DNA of 64,000 nucleotides from Microbacterium enclense (GTDB lineage: Bacteria; Actinomycetota; Actinomycetes; Actinomycetales; Microbacteriaceae): positions 62,001-126,000 of the forward strand of contig NZ_KQ758475.1 in assembly GCF_001456955.1 (NCBI RefSeq), in the 5' to 3' direction. The number at the start of each line of letters is the position of its first letter. The first letter of the stretch is position 1. Of the stretch, positions 52,744 to 61,757 are shown piece after piece. Position numbers and translations under genes: made by a program. The notes below the pieces were generated by a model. It saw only the letters and a list, made by a program, of their open reading frames with translations, was not told the DNA's origin and searched no databases.

Positions 52744-54279
52744 GTGACCCGCTCGACGTCCTTCTCCCGCGGCATCCCCGCTGCCGCCGCCATCGGGGCG
52801 ACCGTGCTCGGCGCGGGGCTGGGCGAGCTCGTCGCGGCGATCGTCGCTCCCTCCGCCAGCCCCTTCTCCGTCATCGGCGGCGGCATGATCGACATCGCGC
52901 CTGCGTGGGCGAAGAACCTCGCCATCGACCTCTTCGGCACCGGCGACAAGGCGGCGCTGCTCGTCGGCATCGCCGTGCTGCTGCTCGTGGTGGCCGGGCT
53001 GGCCGGGCTGCTGGAGTGGCGCCGCCCGCCGTGGGGTCGGGTCGTGCTCGTCGGGCTCGGAGTCGTCGGAGCCGTCGTCGCGATGACCCGCGCCGACGCG
53101 GGCACCCTGTCGCCCGTGCCGTCGATCGTCGCGGGCGGCGTCGCGGCGATCGTGACCGCGCTGCTGCTGCGTCGCCTCCGCCGGCCGTCGACGCTCGCGC
53201 CGGCCGACACCGGCCTCACCCGACGCGGCGTGCTCGCCCTGTCGGGCGTCGCCGTGATGGCGGGCGCGCTGGCGGCGCTGGGGTCGGTCGCCCTGAGCAG
53301 CGGTGCGCGCGCGGTGAGCGCCGTGCGGGCGGCGCTGCGCCTGCCGGCCCCGGCGACCACCGTCGACGTACCGGCCGCAGCCGAACTCGGCATCGACGGA
53401 CTGTCGCCCGTGATCACGCCCGCCGCCGACTTCTATCGCATCGACACCGCCCTCGTCGTGCCGCAGGTCGACCCGGCCACGTGGTCGCTGCGCGTGCACG
53501 GGCTCGTCGAGCAGGAGGTCGTGCTGCGCTGGGACGACCTCGTCGCCCTGCCGCAGCAGGAGACGGTCGCCACCCTCGTGTGCGTGTCGAACGGCGTCGG
53601 CGGCGATCTCGTCGGCACCGCGCGCTGGCTCGGCGTTCCGCTGCGCGACATCCTCGCGCGGGCACGCCCCACCGCCGAGGCCGACATGGTGCTCTCGCAC
53701 TCCATCGACGGGTTCACGGCATCCTCGCCCCTCGAGGCGCTGACCGACGACCGCGATGCGCTGCTGGCCATCGGAATGAACGGCGAACCGCTGCCGATCG
53801 AGCACGGCTTCCCGGTGCGCATGGTCGTGCCGGGGCTCTACGGCTACGTCTCGGCGACGAAGTGGGTGACCGAACTCGAGGTCACGCGCTTCGACCGGGC
53901 CGAGGGGTACTGGACGCCGCGCGGCTGGTCGGAGCGCGGCCCGGTGAAGCTGCAGTCGCGCATCGACGTCCCCCGTGCCGGCGCACGCGTCGCGGCGGGC
54001 GACGCCGTCATCGCGGGCGTCGCCTGGCAGACGCACGTCGGCGTCTCCGGCGTCGAGGTGCAGATCGACGACGGGCCGTGGCAGCCCGCGACACTCGCCA
54101 CCGCCATCTCGGCCGACACGTGGGTGCAGTGGAGCATCCCGTGGCAGGCGACGGCGGGCGAGCACACTCTGCGCTGCCGCGCGACCTCCACCGCCGGCGA
54201 GACGCAGACCGAGGCCCGCACCCCACCCGCCCCCGACGGAGCGACGGGCTGGCCGGAAGTGCGGGTGACAGTCGCCTGA
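52744..54279 (+). CDS. Membrane-anchored molybdopterin-dependent oxidoreductase
   Basis: A 511-aa protein. The N-terminal ~190 residues contain about four membrane helices (IPAAAAIGATVLGAGLGELV; ALLVGIAVLLLVVAGLAGLL). The sulfite-oxidase/YedY-type molybdopterin domain covers about 215-400: LRWDDLVALPQQE, then TLVCVSNGVGGDLVGTARW with the Mo-binding Cys near 280, and HGFPVRMVVPGLYGY. A Mo-cofactor dimerisation-like beta domain follows (about 405-505). The active site should face outside. The GTG at 52744 has TAAGCT (52732-52737) 6 nt upstream, so it is probably leaderless. Substrate is unknown; sulfite or protein Met-sulfoxide are family examples. Confidence 0.9.
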   Translation: MTRSTSFSRGIPAAAAIGATVLGAGLGELVAAIVAPSASPFSVIGGGMIDIAPAWAKNLAIDLFGTGDKAALLVGIAVLLLVVAGLAGLLEWRRPPWGRVVLVGLGVVGAVVAMTRADAGTLSPVPSIVAGGVAAIVTALLLRRLRRPSTLAPADTGLTRRGVLALSGVAVMAGALAALGSVALSSGARAVSAVRAALRLPAPATTVDVPAAAELGIDGLSPVITPAADFYRIDTALVVPQVDPATWSLRVHGLVEQEVVLRWDDLVALPQQETVATLVCVSNGVGGDLVGTARWLGVPLRDILARARPTAEADMVLSHSIDGFTASSPLEALTDDRDALLAIGMNGEPLPIEHGFPVRMVVPGLYGYVSATKWVTELEVTRFDRAEGYWTPRGWSERGPVKLQSRIDVPRAGARVAAGDAVIAGVAWQTHVGVSGVEVQIDDGPWQPATLATAISADTWVQWSIPWQATAGEHTLRCRATSTAGETQTEARTPPAPDGATGWPEVRVTVA

Positions 54280-54283
54280 GCGC

Positions 54284-54346
54284 GCGTGAGGGGTCATTTT
54301 TTGTCGCTTCCGAGCGTCCTCGGCGACAGAAAATGACCCCTCACGC
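54284..54346. repeat. GAGGGGTCA...TGTCGC palindrome, copy B
   Basis: Arms 54284-54307 and 54323-54346 (24 nt each) pair almost perfectly; the left arm contains GGGGTCATTTTTTGTCGC, the right GCGACAGAAAATGACCCC. The loop is 15 nt. It lies between the convergent oxidoreductase and rocD genes and, with its T-run, is a good bidirectional terminator. A 23-bp tandem (TCGGGCGCGGAGCGCG) follows at about 54350-54395. Confidence 0.88.
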
Positions 54347-54395
54347 GGGTCGGGCGCGGAGCGCGCGGGGCGTCGGGCGCGGAGCGCGTGGGGTG

Positions 54396-55613
54396 TCAGG
54401 CCGACAGAACGTGCTTGAGCTGCTCGACCGCCCAGTCGAGCTCGGTCGCGCGGATCGTCAGCGGCGGCGCGATGCGGATGGTCTGGCCGTGCGTGTCCTT
54501 CACGAGCACGCCGCGCGACAGCAGCTTCTCGGCGACCTCGCGGCCCGTGCCGTACGCGGGGTCGATGTCGACGCCGGCCCACAGGCCCGCGATGCGCACG
54601 CCGGTCACGCCGTGGCCGATGAGCGCGCGCAGCGCCGGCTCCAGGTGCGCACCGAGCGCCTTGGCGCGGGTCTGGAATTCTCCGGATGCCAGCATCTCGA
54701 CGACGCGGAGCCCCACCGCGGCGGCCAGCGGGTTTCCGCCGAACGTCGAGCCGTGCTCGCCCGGGCGGATGACGCCGAGCACGTCCTCGTTCGCGACGAC
54801 CGCCGACAGGGGCAGGATGCCACCGCCCAGCGCCTTGCCGAGCAGGTAGACGTCGGGCACGACACCCTCGCGATCGCACGCGAACGTCTCACCCACGCGT
54901 CCGAGGCCCGACTGGATCTCGTCGGCGATGAACAGCACGTTGCGCTCGGTGCAGAGCTTGCGCACCCGCTGCAGGAACCCCTCCGGCGGAAGCACGACGC
55001 CAGCCTCGCCCTGGATGGGCTCGAGCAGCACGGCGGCGGTGTTCTCGTCGATCGCCGCGGCGATGGCATCCGCGTCTCCGTACGGCACGTGCACGAAGCC
55101 CGGAGCGTACGGGCCGAAGTCGTCGTGCGCCGTGGGGTCGTCGCTGAAGCCGACGATCGTGGTGGTGCGGCCGTGGAAGTTGCCGTTCGCGACGATGATG
55201 GTCGCCGCGTCGGGGGTGATGCCCTTCGTGCGGTAGCCCCAGGCGCGCGCAACCTTGATGCCGGTCTCGACGGCCTCGGCGCCGGTGTTCATCGGCAGCA
55301 CGAGGTCTTTGCCGCACAGTTGCGACAGCGCGGTGGCGAAGGGGCCGAGGCGGTCGTTGTGGTACGCCCGACTCGTGAGCGTCAGGCGGTCGAGCTGCTC
55401 GCGGGCGGCGGCGACGATCGCGGGGTGACCGTGACCGAAGTTCAGCGCCGAGTACGCCGACAGCAGGTCGAGGTAGCGCTTGCCCTCGACGTCGGTGACC
55501 CACACGCCCTCGGCGCGCGAGACGACGACGGGCAGCGGGTGGTAGTTGTGCGCGACGTGGGCGCCCTCATCGGCGATCAGACGGGCGCCGAGGTCGTCGA
55601 GAGTGGTGCTCAT
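54396..55613 (-). CDS. rocD: Ornithine aminotransferase
   Basis: A 405-aa class-III PLP transaminase converting ornithine plus 2-oxoglutarate to glutamate semialdehyde and glutamate. RYLDLLSAYSALNFGH (near 55), FIADEIQSGLGR, and the PLP-lysine segment LLGKALGGGILPLSAV are all present. ATGA at 55610-55613 couples it to the upstream amidinohydrolase gene, so arginine or its derivatives can be routed to ornithine and then glutamate. The longer upstream start lacks homology. Confidence 0.93.
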   Translation of the reverse strand: MSTTLDDLGARLIADEGAHVAHNYHPLPVVVSRAEGVWVTDVEGKRYLDLLSAYSALNFGHGHPAIVAAAREQLDRLTLTSRAYHNDRLGPFATALSQLCGKDLVLPMNTGAEAVETGIKVARAWGYRTKGITPDAATIIVANGNFHGRTTTIVGFSDDPTAHDDFGPYAPGFVHVPYGDADAIAAAIDENTAAVLLEPIQGEAGVVLPPEGFLQRVRKLCTERNVLFIADEIQSGLGRVGETFACDREGVVPDVYLLGKALGGGILPLSAVVANEDVLGVIRPGEHGSTFGGNPLAAAVGLRVVEMLASGEFQTRAKALGAHLEPALRALIGHGVTGVRIAGLWAGVDIDPAYGTGREVAEKLLSRGVLVKDTHGQTIRIAPPLTIRATELDWAVEQLKHVLSA

Positions 55614-56506
55614 CGGGATCCCCCTCGCAGTTCGAGGGTGCAGCACTTGATGCCGCCGCCGCCGAGCAGCAGCTCGGACAGGTCGACCTTCACCGGCGTG
55701 TAGCCGCGTTCGCGCAGCTGCGCCTCGAACCCGACGGCGCGGGGCGAGATGATGACGTTCTTGCCGTCGCTGGCGGAATTGAGTCCGAAGACGGCGCCGT
55801 CGCTGTCGGAGACGCGGATGGCATCCGGGTACCGCTCGCGCAGGATCGCCTGGCTGCGCTCGTCGAACGCGTTCGGCAGGTAGGCGATGTTGGCCTTGTC
55901 GACGCCGCCGGGACCCTCGACCGGATCGAGCACGGCGATCGCAGTGTCGAGGTGGTAGAACCGCGGGTCGATGAGCGTCAGCGAGACGACCTCGCGCGAG
56001 AACACCTCGCCCACCTCGCGGTGGCTGTCACCGGTCGAGCGGAAGCCCGTGCCGGCCAGGATCGTGTCGCCCACGAGCAGGAAGTCGCCCTCGCCCTCGT
56101 TGACCTCGACGGGCTCGGCGACCTCGAAGCCGTTGGCGGCGAACCAGTCGATGAACGCGGGTGCCTCGGCGGCGCGCTCGCGGAAGCGGAACTTCGGCCC
56201 GTACGCCACACCGTCGATGACGAATCCGCCGTTGGCGGTGTAGACCATGTCGGGCAGGCCCTCGACCGGGTCGATGAGCTCGATGTCGTGACCGAGCTCG
56301 GTGTACGTGTCGTAGAGGGCCTGCCACTGCTGCAGCGCCAGGTTCGTGTCGGTGGGGCGCGAGGGCTCCATCCACGGGTTGATGCTGTAGCTCACCGTGA
56401 AGTGCTCGGGGCGACACATCAGGTAGCGGCGGTGCTGCTGCACGCGCTCGGTGCTCGTCGCGGAGGCCACGTCGGATGCGGGCGTGGCGGTGGGGGTAGC
56501 GGACAT
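55610..56506 (-). CDS. Dimethylargininase / arginine-modifying amidinotransferase-fold hydrolase
   Basis: A 298-aa member of the arginine-deiminase/DDAH superfamily. It starts with MCRPEHFTVSYSINPWM, the family N terminus; DMVYTANGGFV and EGEGDFLLVGD line the site, FYHLDTAIAVLD provides His, and IKCCTLEL near the C terminus holds the nucleophilic Cys. It would release citrulline (from methylarginine) or ornithine from arginine. GGAGCAGAG with a 6-nt gap precedes the ATG at 56506. It is coupled to rocD, which favours an ornithine-yielding role. Exact substrate not determined. Confidence 0.87.
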   Translation of the reverse strand: MSATPTATPASDVASATSTERVQQHRRYLMCRPEHFTVSYSINPWMEPSRPTDTNLALQQWQALYDTYTELGHDIELIDPVEGLPDMVYTANGGFVIDGVAYGPKFRFRERAAEAPAFIDWFAANGFEVAEPVEVNEGEGDFLLVGDTILAGTGFRSTGDSHREVGEVFSREVVSLTLIDPRFYHLDTAIAVLDPVEGPGGVDKANIAYLPNAFDERSQAILRERYPDAIRVSDSDGAVFGLNSASDGKNVIISPRAVGFEAQLRERGYTPVKVDLSELLLGGGGIKCCTLELRGGSR

Positions 56507-56680
56507 CTCTGCTCCTCGGAGGAAAGGTGCGGCGGACGCTGTCCTGGGGCCCGGTGGCCCTTCGAACCCGTCGGTGCCGTGACACCGTGCGGGGAAAGGT
56601 CGGTCCGAGCACGCCGCGATCATTCTCGCACGCGCGCGCGAGCGAGCGCGCGTGGCGCGGCGCGGTGCGGTTTCGCGGTG

Positions 56681-56918
56681 CACAACCTCCGCGATGTGCA
56701 CAACCTCAGCGGCATCCACCCCGACCCGACGGAGGGTGCGCGAATCACTGACCTTCTGCACGGCGACGGGCGGACGGGCACGCGCCGCACAACCTCCGCG
56801 ATGTGCACAACCTCAGCGGCATCCACCCCGACCCGACGGAGGGTGCGCGAATCACTGACCTTCTGCACGGCGACGGGCGGACGGGCACGCGCCGCACAAC
56901 CTCCGCGATGTGCACAGG
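56681..56918. repeat. 107-bp tandem repeat, two full copies and a partial third
   Basis: CACAACCTCCGCGATGTGCA starts at 56681, 56788 and 56895, spacing exactly 107 bp. Units are essentially identical and contain an internal CACAACCTCAGCGGCATCC, so the CACAACCTC word appears twice per unit. Recent duplication is likely. It fills most of the gap 56507-56960, which holds no credible gene; 56526-56680 is GC-rich spacer. The first 13 nt also occur at 9847. Confidence 0.9.
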
Positions 56919-56960
56919 TTGCGCGAACCGACCCTGCGCGAGCCGACACCGGATGCCGCG

Positions 56961-57923
56961 TCAGAAGGCCCCGCGCACGCCCTCCGCCCGCAACCGGACG
57001 ACGTCGGCCGCGGAGTACAGGCCCGCGTCCGATCCCAGCCCCGTGGCGACGAGGCTGCCGCACGCCAGCCCCCGCTCCGCGCACTCCGCCGTGCTGAGCC
57101 CGTCGACCAGGCCCCAGATGAACCCGGCGCTGAAGGCGTCGCCGCAGCCGGTCGTGTCGACGACGTCGACGGCGTATGCCGGAAGCCGCATGTCGCGGCC
57201 GGCGCGCGTGCTGACGCTGACGCCGGCCGCGCCGCGGGTGATGACGAGGGTCGAGACCCCGGCAGCCAGGTAGAACGTGATCGCCTCGCTCAGCGTCGTC
57301 GCGCCCGCGAACGACAGGGCGTCCTCCTCGCTCGGGAAGAGGTAGTCGACGTACGGCAGGCACGGCAGCACCGCCTCGCGGTCGGCGGCTGCGCCGGTGG
57401 GGATGAAGTCCATGGTCGTGACGACCCCGGCCGCGCGGGCCCGACGCAGCAGCTCGACGCTCGGGGCACCGTCGATGCCCGGAAGCAGGCACGTGCCGCC
57501 GAGGTGCAGCACCGCCACGTCGCTGAAGTCGATGGATGCCAGATCGTCGGGCCGGATCGCCGCGTTCGAGCCGATGACGTGCAGCGCCGGCCGGCTGCCG
57601 TCGCGGCGGATCGGCAGCATCGTCGCCGAGGTCGGCCGCTCGGGCCGCACCACGAGACCGTCGATGTCGACGCCCTCTCCCGCCATCGTCGAGCGCAGGA
57701 ACGCACCCAGCGCGTCGTCGCCGACCGCGCCCACCGTCGCGACCGGGACGCCGAGTCGCGCGAGGTCGACGGCGGTGGCGGCGGCCGTGCCGGCGACGGT
57801 CAGACGGATCTCGTCGAGCAGCGCGAGTCCCTGCCCGGGAGGGATGGCGTCGACGTAGCGGCCGAGCACGTCGGCGACGTGAAGGCCGGCGGTGACGACG
57901 CGGCGGGTGGTGGTCGCGGGCAT
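56961..57923 (-). CDS. PfkB-family carbohydrate kinase
   Basis: A 320-aa ribokinase-fold sugar kinase. VAGTAAATAVDLARLG near the N terminus (about 43-58) and the C-terminal ATP/catalytic motif DTTGCGDAFSAGF with the base Asp262 identify it. GAGGAG 5 nt before the ATG at 57923 sets the start. It is divergent from the CUT2 ABC operon, so it probably phosphorylates the same sugar or a product of the FGGY kinase pathway. Substrate is unknown. Confidence 0.92.
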   Translation of the reverse strand: MPATTTRRVVTAGLHVADVLGRYVDAIPPGQGLALLDEIRLTVAGTAAATAVDLARLGVPVATVGAVGDDALGAFLRSTMAGEGVDIDGLVVRPERPTSATMLPIRRDGSRPALHVIGSNAAIRPDDLASIDFSDVAVLHLGGTCLLPGIDGAPSVELLRRARAAGVVTTMDFIPTGAAADREAVLPCLPYVDYLFPSEEDALSFAGATTLSEAITFYLAAGVSTLVITRGAAGVSVSTRAGRDMRLPAYAVDVVDTTGCGDAFSAGFIWGLVDGLSTAECAERGLACGSLVATGLGSDAGLYSAADVVRLRAEGVRGAF

Positions 57924-58127
57924 GGGTCTCCTCGTGCGGGGCGGAACGGGCGCATCTTACTGACAGCGGGAGCGCCGCCGCTTTCATGTCATCGTGTGAC
58001 GGTCGGGTCGAACGTTGTCCGAGGCACTCCCTACGCTGAGGGGGCCGCTTCCCGGCGGCACCCCACACAGCATCCGCGGCGACGCGCGCACCGACGCGAG
58101 CGCCCAACGGCCCCACAGGAGCCCACC

Positions 58128-59141
58128 GTGAGAAAGTCCCTCTTCGCCCTTCCGGCGATCGTCGTGGCGGCGGGCCTGGCCCTCGCCGGTTGCACGACCG
58201 TCTCGTCCGAGTCCTCCGCCCCGAACGGCGAGGGCGTCGACGCCAGCCAGCCGCTCGCGGGCAAGACGATCGGCGTCGCCGTCGTCGGCACGCAGCACTT
58301 CTGGGACCGCGAGGCCTTCCAGGGTGCGGTCGACGAGGTCGAGAAGCTCGGCGGCACCGTGCTCACCACCGACGGCAACCGCGACAACACCCTGCACGCG
58401 CAGAACCACGACATCTTCCTCGCTCAGAACGTCGACGCCGTCATCACAATCCTCGGCGACGCCTCGGTCGACCCGAAGCTGCAGCAGCTGCACGACGCCG
58501 GCATCCCCGTCTTCGGCGTGGACCACGCCTCGGAGTGGGCCGTCAACAACGCGCAGTCCGACAACGAGGTGGGCGGCACGGCCCTGGGCAAGATCACCGG
58601 CGACGCGCTCGGCGGCGAGGGCAGCATCGCCGTGTTCAACGCGTTCGGCTCGAGCCTGTCGTTCTGCGGCGAGCGCTACGACGCGTGGAAGAACGAGCTC
58701 GCGACGAACTACCCGAACATCAAGCTCATCGAGCCCGAGCTCGCCGAGCAGTTCGCCAACGCCCCCGACGACGCCCGTCAGCAGACGCTCGCGCTGCTCG
58801 AGAAGTACCCCGTCGGCACCATCCAGGACATCCACGTCGCGTGCTGGGACCAGCCCGCCATCGGCGTCGTGCAGGCGATCGAGGACTCGGGCCGCACCGA
58901 CGTGAAGGTCACCGCCTTCGACGCCGGCCCCGACACGCTCGAGATCATGAGCGAGCCGGGCAGCCCGTTCGTCGGCAACATCGCCCAGCTGCCGCGCAAG
59001 ATCGCGACCATCTCGGCCGACAACGTGGGCAAGTACTTCCTCGGCGAAGAGGTCGAGAAGGTCAGCTACGTCGACACCATCCCGGTCGCCGGTCCCGACG
59101 AGGCGAAGAAGGTCTCGAAGGAGCTGGGCTACACCCAGTGA
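58128..59141 (+). CDS. Sugar ABC transporter substrate-binding lipoprotein, locus 2
   Basis: A 337-aa Peripla_BP_4-type lipoprotein; LALAGC gives the lipid Cys at residue 22. TIGVAVVGTQHFWDREAF begins the binding lobe and VDAVITILGDASVDPKLQQL the second half. It has little similarity to the binding protein at 22636, so the systems carry different sugars. AGGAG 6 nt before the GTG at 58128 fixes the start. GTGA at 59138-59141 couples it to the ATPase. Confidence 0.92.
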   Translation: MRKSLFALPAIVVAAGLALAGCTTVSSESSAPNGEGVDASQPLAGKTIGVAVVGTQHFWDREAFQGAVDEVEKLGGTVLTTDGNRDNTLHAQNHDIFLAQNVDAVITILGDASVDPKLQQLHDAGIPVFGVDHASEWAVNNAQSDNEVGGTALGKITGDALGGEGSIAVFNAFGSSLSFCGERYDAWKNELATNYPNIKLIEPELAEQFANAPDDARQQTLALLEKYPVGTIQDIHVACWDQPAIGVVQAIEDSGRTDVKVTAFDAGPDTLEIMSEPGSPFVGNIAQLPRKIATISADNVGKYFLGEEVEKVSYVDTIPVAGPDEAKKVSKELGYTQ

Positions 59142-60685
59142 CGAACAGCTCCTCCTCCTTCGTGACGCCGGTCCTGCACATGACCGGCGTCACGAAGGCG
59201 TTCGCGGGCGTCCCGGCTCTGCGGGGCGCCTCGATCGACGTGCGCCCGGGCGAGGTGCACGGCCTCGTCGGCGAGAACGGCGCGGGCAAGTCCACGCTCA
59301 TCAAGATCCTCGCGGGCATCTATGCGCGCGATGCGGGCTCGGTGGTCATCGGCGGCACGGATGCCGGCACGCTGACACCCGCCGATGCGCACGCGGCCGG
59401 CATCCGCTTCGTGCACCAGGAACTCCAGCTCGTGCCCGACATGACGGTCGCCGAGAACGTCTGGCTCGGCAACGAGCAGAGCGCGGGCGGCGTGCTGCGA
59501 GGACGCCGCATGAAGACCCGGGTGACCGAGGTGCTGCACGACGTGCTCGGCATCCGGCTCTCGCCGACCCGTCTCGTGCGCGACCTCGGGCCCGCCGAGC
59601 GCAAGCTCGTGCAGGTGGCCCGGGCGCTCGTCGACGACGACGCGCGCCTCATCGTCTTCGACGAGCCCACCGCCCCGCTCGCCAGCGCCGAGGCGGAGCA
59701 GCTGCTCGGCATCATCGGGCGCCTGCGCGACCGCGGCATCGCGAGCCTGTACATCTCGCACTACCTCGGCGAGGTCACCCGCATCTGCGACCGGGTGACG
59801 GTCCTGCGCGGCGGTCTCGACGTCGGACGCATCGACTCCGTCGACGCCGACAGCGGCCGCGAGATGATCCGCCTGATGATCGGGCGCGAGATCGACGACC
59901 TCTACCCCGCCCGCCGCCCCGCCACCACGGCCGAACCGGTGCTGCGCGGCCGCGGCCTGCGCGTCGGGGCGGTCGTGCACGGTGTCGACCTCGACGTGCG
60001 CCCCGGCGAGATCCTCGGCGTCACCGGGCTGCTCGGCTCCGGCGCCTCCGAGCTGGCCGAGGCCCTGGTGGGCCTGCACCGTCACACGGGCGACCTGTCG
60101 CTCTCGGGCCGCCGCTTCCGCCCGTCGAGCCCCGCCGCGGCCCTCGAGGCGGGTGTCGTGCTCGTGCCGCGTGACCGGCGTCACGACGGCGTCGTGCTCG
60201 ACTTCTCGACCCAGCGCAACCTCACGCTGTCGACGCTCGCCGAGGGCACCCGCGCGGGACTCCTCGACGACGCGGCGTCCCGCGACCGCGCGTCGGAGCT
60301 GGCGGAGCGCCTCGACATCCGCCCGCGCGACACCGGCGTGCAGACGCGTCTGCTCAGCGGCGGCAATCAGCAGAAGGTCGTGCTGGGCCGCAGCCTCGCC
60401 GCCGGCGCCCGCGTCATCGTGCTCGACGAGCCGACGGTCGGCGTCGACATCGGCGCGAAGCAGGAGATCTATCGCCTGCTGGCCGAGCTCGCGGCATCCG
60501 GAACCGCCGTCGTCGTCGTCTCGACCGACCCGGCCGAGGTGCTCGGACTCAGCGACCGCATCGTGGTGCTGGAGCGCGGACGCGTGGCGCACGAGGTGCC
60601 GACCGACGGCCTGACCCTCGAGCACCTCAGTGCGCTGGTCACCGGCAGCACCGCCGACCCTCGAACCGAAGGGGATGCCGCGTGA
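59138..60685 (+). CDS. Sugar ABC transporter ATP-binding protein, locus 2
   Basis: A 515-aa double ABC ATPase. Walker A GENGAGKST is at 45-53; the first-half signature region reads DLGPAERKLVQVARAL with Walker B LIVFDEPTA. The second half has LSGGNQQKVVLGRSL and VLDEPTVGVDIG, with a degenerate Walker A (GLLGSGASEL), as is usual in RbsA-like proteins. The GTG at 59138 overlaps the binding-protein stop. Its own 3' end is duplicated 71 bp downstream. Confidence 0.93.
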   Translation: MTNSSSSFVTPVLHMTGVTKAFAGVPALRGASIDVRPGEVHGLVGENGAGKSTLIKILAGIYARDAGSVVIGGTDAGTLTPADAHAAGIRFVHQELQLVPDMTVAENVWLGNEQSAGGVLRGRRMKTRVTEVLHDVLGIRLSPTRLVRDLGPAERKLVQVARALVDDDARLIVFDEPTAPLASAEAEQLLGIIGRLRDRGIASLYISHYLGEVTRICDRVTVLRGGLDVGRIDSVDADSGREMIRLMIGREIDDLYPARRPATTAEPVLRGRGLRVGAVVHGVDLDVRPGEILGVTGLLGSGASELAEALVGLHRHTGDLSLSGRRFRPSSPAAALEAGVVLVPRDRRHDGVVLDFSTQRNLTLSTLAEGTRAGLLDDAASRDRASELAERLDIRPRDTGVQTRLLSGGNQQKVVLGRSLAAGARVIVLDEPTVGVDIGAKQEIYRLLAELAASGTAVVVVSTDPAEVLGLSDRIVVLERGRVAHEVPTDGLTLEHLSALVTGSTADPRTEGDAA

Positions 60686-60756
60686 GCACCCTCGTCACCA
60701 TCGGCCCCGGCGCCGGCGGAGCGCCCTCCCGATCGACCGAAGGGGATGCCGCGTGA
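60682..60756 (+). CDS. 24-codon ORF made by duplication of the ATPase/permease junction
   Basis: GTGAGCACCCTCG starts at 60682, overlapping the ATPase stop as GTGA, and ends with GAAGGGGATGCCGCGTGA, overlapping the permease start at 60753 the same way. The stretch ACCGAAGGGGATGCCGCGTG plus AGCACCCTCG appears at both junctions, 71 bp apart. The peptide begins VSTLVTIGPGAGG and ends STEGDAA, copying the permease N terminus and the ATPase C terminus. It is probably only a coupling relay that lets ribosomes reach the permease, not a functional protein. Confidence 0.6.
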   Translation: MSTLVTIGPGAGGAPSRSTEGDAA

Positions 60757-61757
60757 GCACCCTCGCCGCCCCCGAGCGCACCGCGCTCGCCCCGCGCGTG
60801 CGGAGCCTGCTGGCCCGGCGCGGCCCGCTGCTCGTCGTCCTCGCGATGACCGTCTACCTCGCCGTCACGGCGAAGGGCTTCCTCGGCGTCGCCAACGTCA
60901 CCGCCAGCCTCACCCAGGCGGCACCGGTGGCGCTGGTGGCGATGGGCCTCGCCATCGTCGTGATCGGCGGCGGCGACGACGTCGTGGTCGGGGGCATCGA
61001 CCTGTCGATCCCCGCGACCGCCGCCCTGGCCACCGCGATCGTCAGCGATCAGCTGACCACGTACGGCACGCCCTTCGCGGTCGCCTTCGCCCTCGGCATC
61101 CTGGTCACCACCGTCTTCGGGCTGCTCAACGCCATCCTCGTCGGCTGGGTCGGACTGTCGTCGATCCTCGCGACCCTCGCGGTGTACGTCGCGGTCGTCG
61201 GCATCACGCGCGTGGTCAGCGGCAACCGTCGCATCGACGTCGCCGACCCGCTGATCGTGGCCGTGCGCGACACGCGCGTCGCGGGCATCCCGCTCGCTGC
61301 GGTCCTCATGCTGATCGTCGCCGCGGTGCTCGTGTTCGTCATGGCCCGCACCCCCTACGGCCGACGCCTGCAGGCGGTCGGCGGAAACCGGGATGCCGCG
61401 ATCTTCGCCGGCATCCCGGCCCAGCGCTACATCATGTCGACGTTCGTCATCGCGGGGGTCGTCGCCGGTCTCAGCGCGCTGCTGCTCATCGCCCGCGGCT
61501 CGGGCAGCAGCCCGGGCATCGACGAGCGCCTCATGGTCGACATGGTGCTGGCGACGTTCCTCGGCGCCGCCTTCACTCGGCGCGGCACCGTGACCGTCGC
61601 AGGGTCCGTGCTGGGCGCGCTCTTCGTGGCGCTGCTGTCGAACGGCCTCATCCTCTCGCGCGTCGCCAACGCCTGGGTCGACGGCTTCAAGGGCGTGCTG
61701 ATCCTGCTCGTCGTGGCCGCCGCGGCCGCCCGCAAGAGCGAGGAGGCCCGCGCGTGA
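60753..61757 (+). CDS. Sugar ABC transporter permease 1, locus 2
   Basis: A 334-aa CUT2 permease: GPLLVVLAMTVYLAVTAKGF is the first helix, GLAIVVIGGGDDVVVGGIDL the signature region and VGGNRDAAIFAGIPAQRY the cytoplasmic loop. The GTG at 60753 is coupled to the preceding 24-codon ORF; the ATG-like starts further upstream belong to other frames. It overlaps the second permease as GTGA at 61754-61757. Two distinct permeases suggest a heterodimeric channel. Confidence 0.92.
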   Translation: MSTLAAPERTALAPRVRSLLARRGPLLVVLAMTVYLAVTAKGFLGVANVTASLTQAAPVALVAMGLAIVVIGGGDDVVVGGIDLSIPATAALATAIVSDQLTTYGTPFAVAFALGILVTTVFGLLNAILVGWVGLSSILATLAVYVAVVGITRVVSGNRRIDVADPLIVAVRDTRVAGIPLAAVLMLIVAAVLVFVMARTPYGRRLQAVGGNRDAAIFAGIPAQRYIMSTFVIAGVVAGLSALLLIARGSGSSPGIDERLMVDMVLATFLGAAFTRRGTVTVAGSVLGALFVALLSNGLILSRVANAWVDGFKGVLILLVVAAAAARKSEEARA

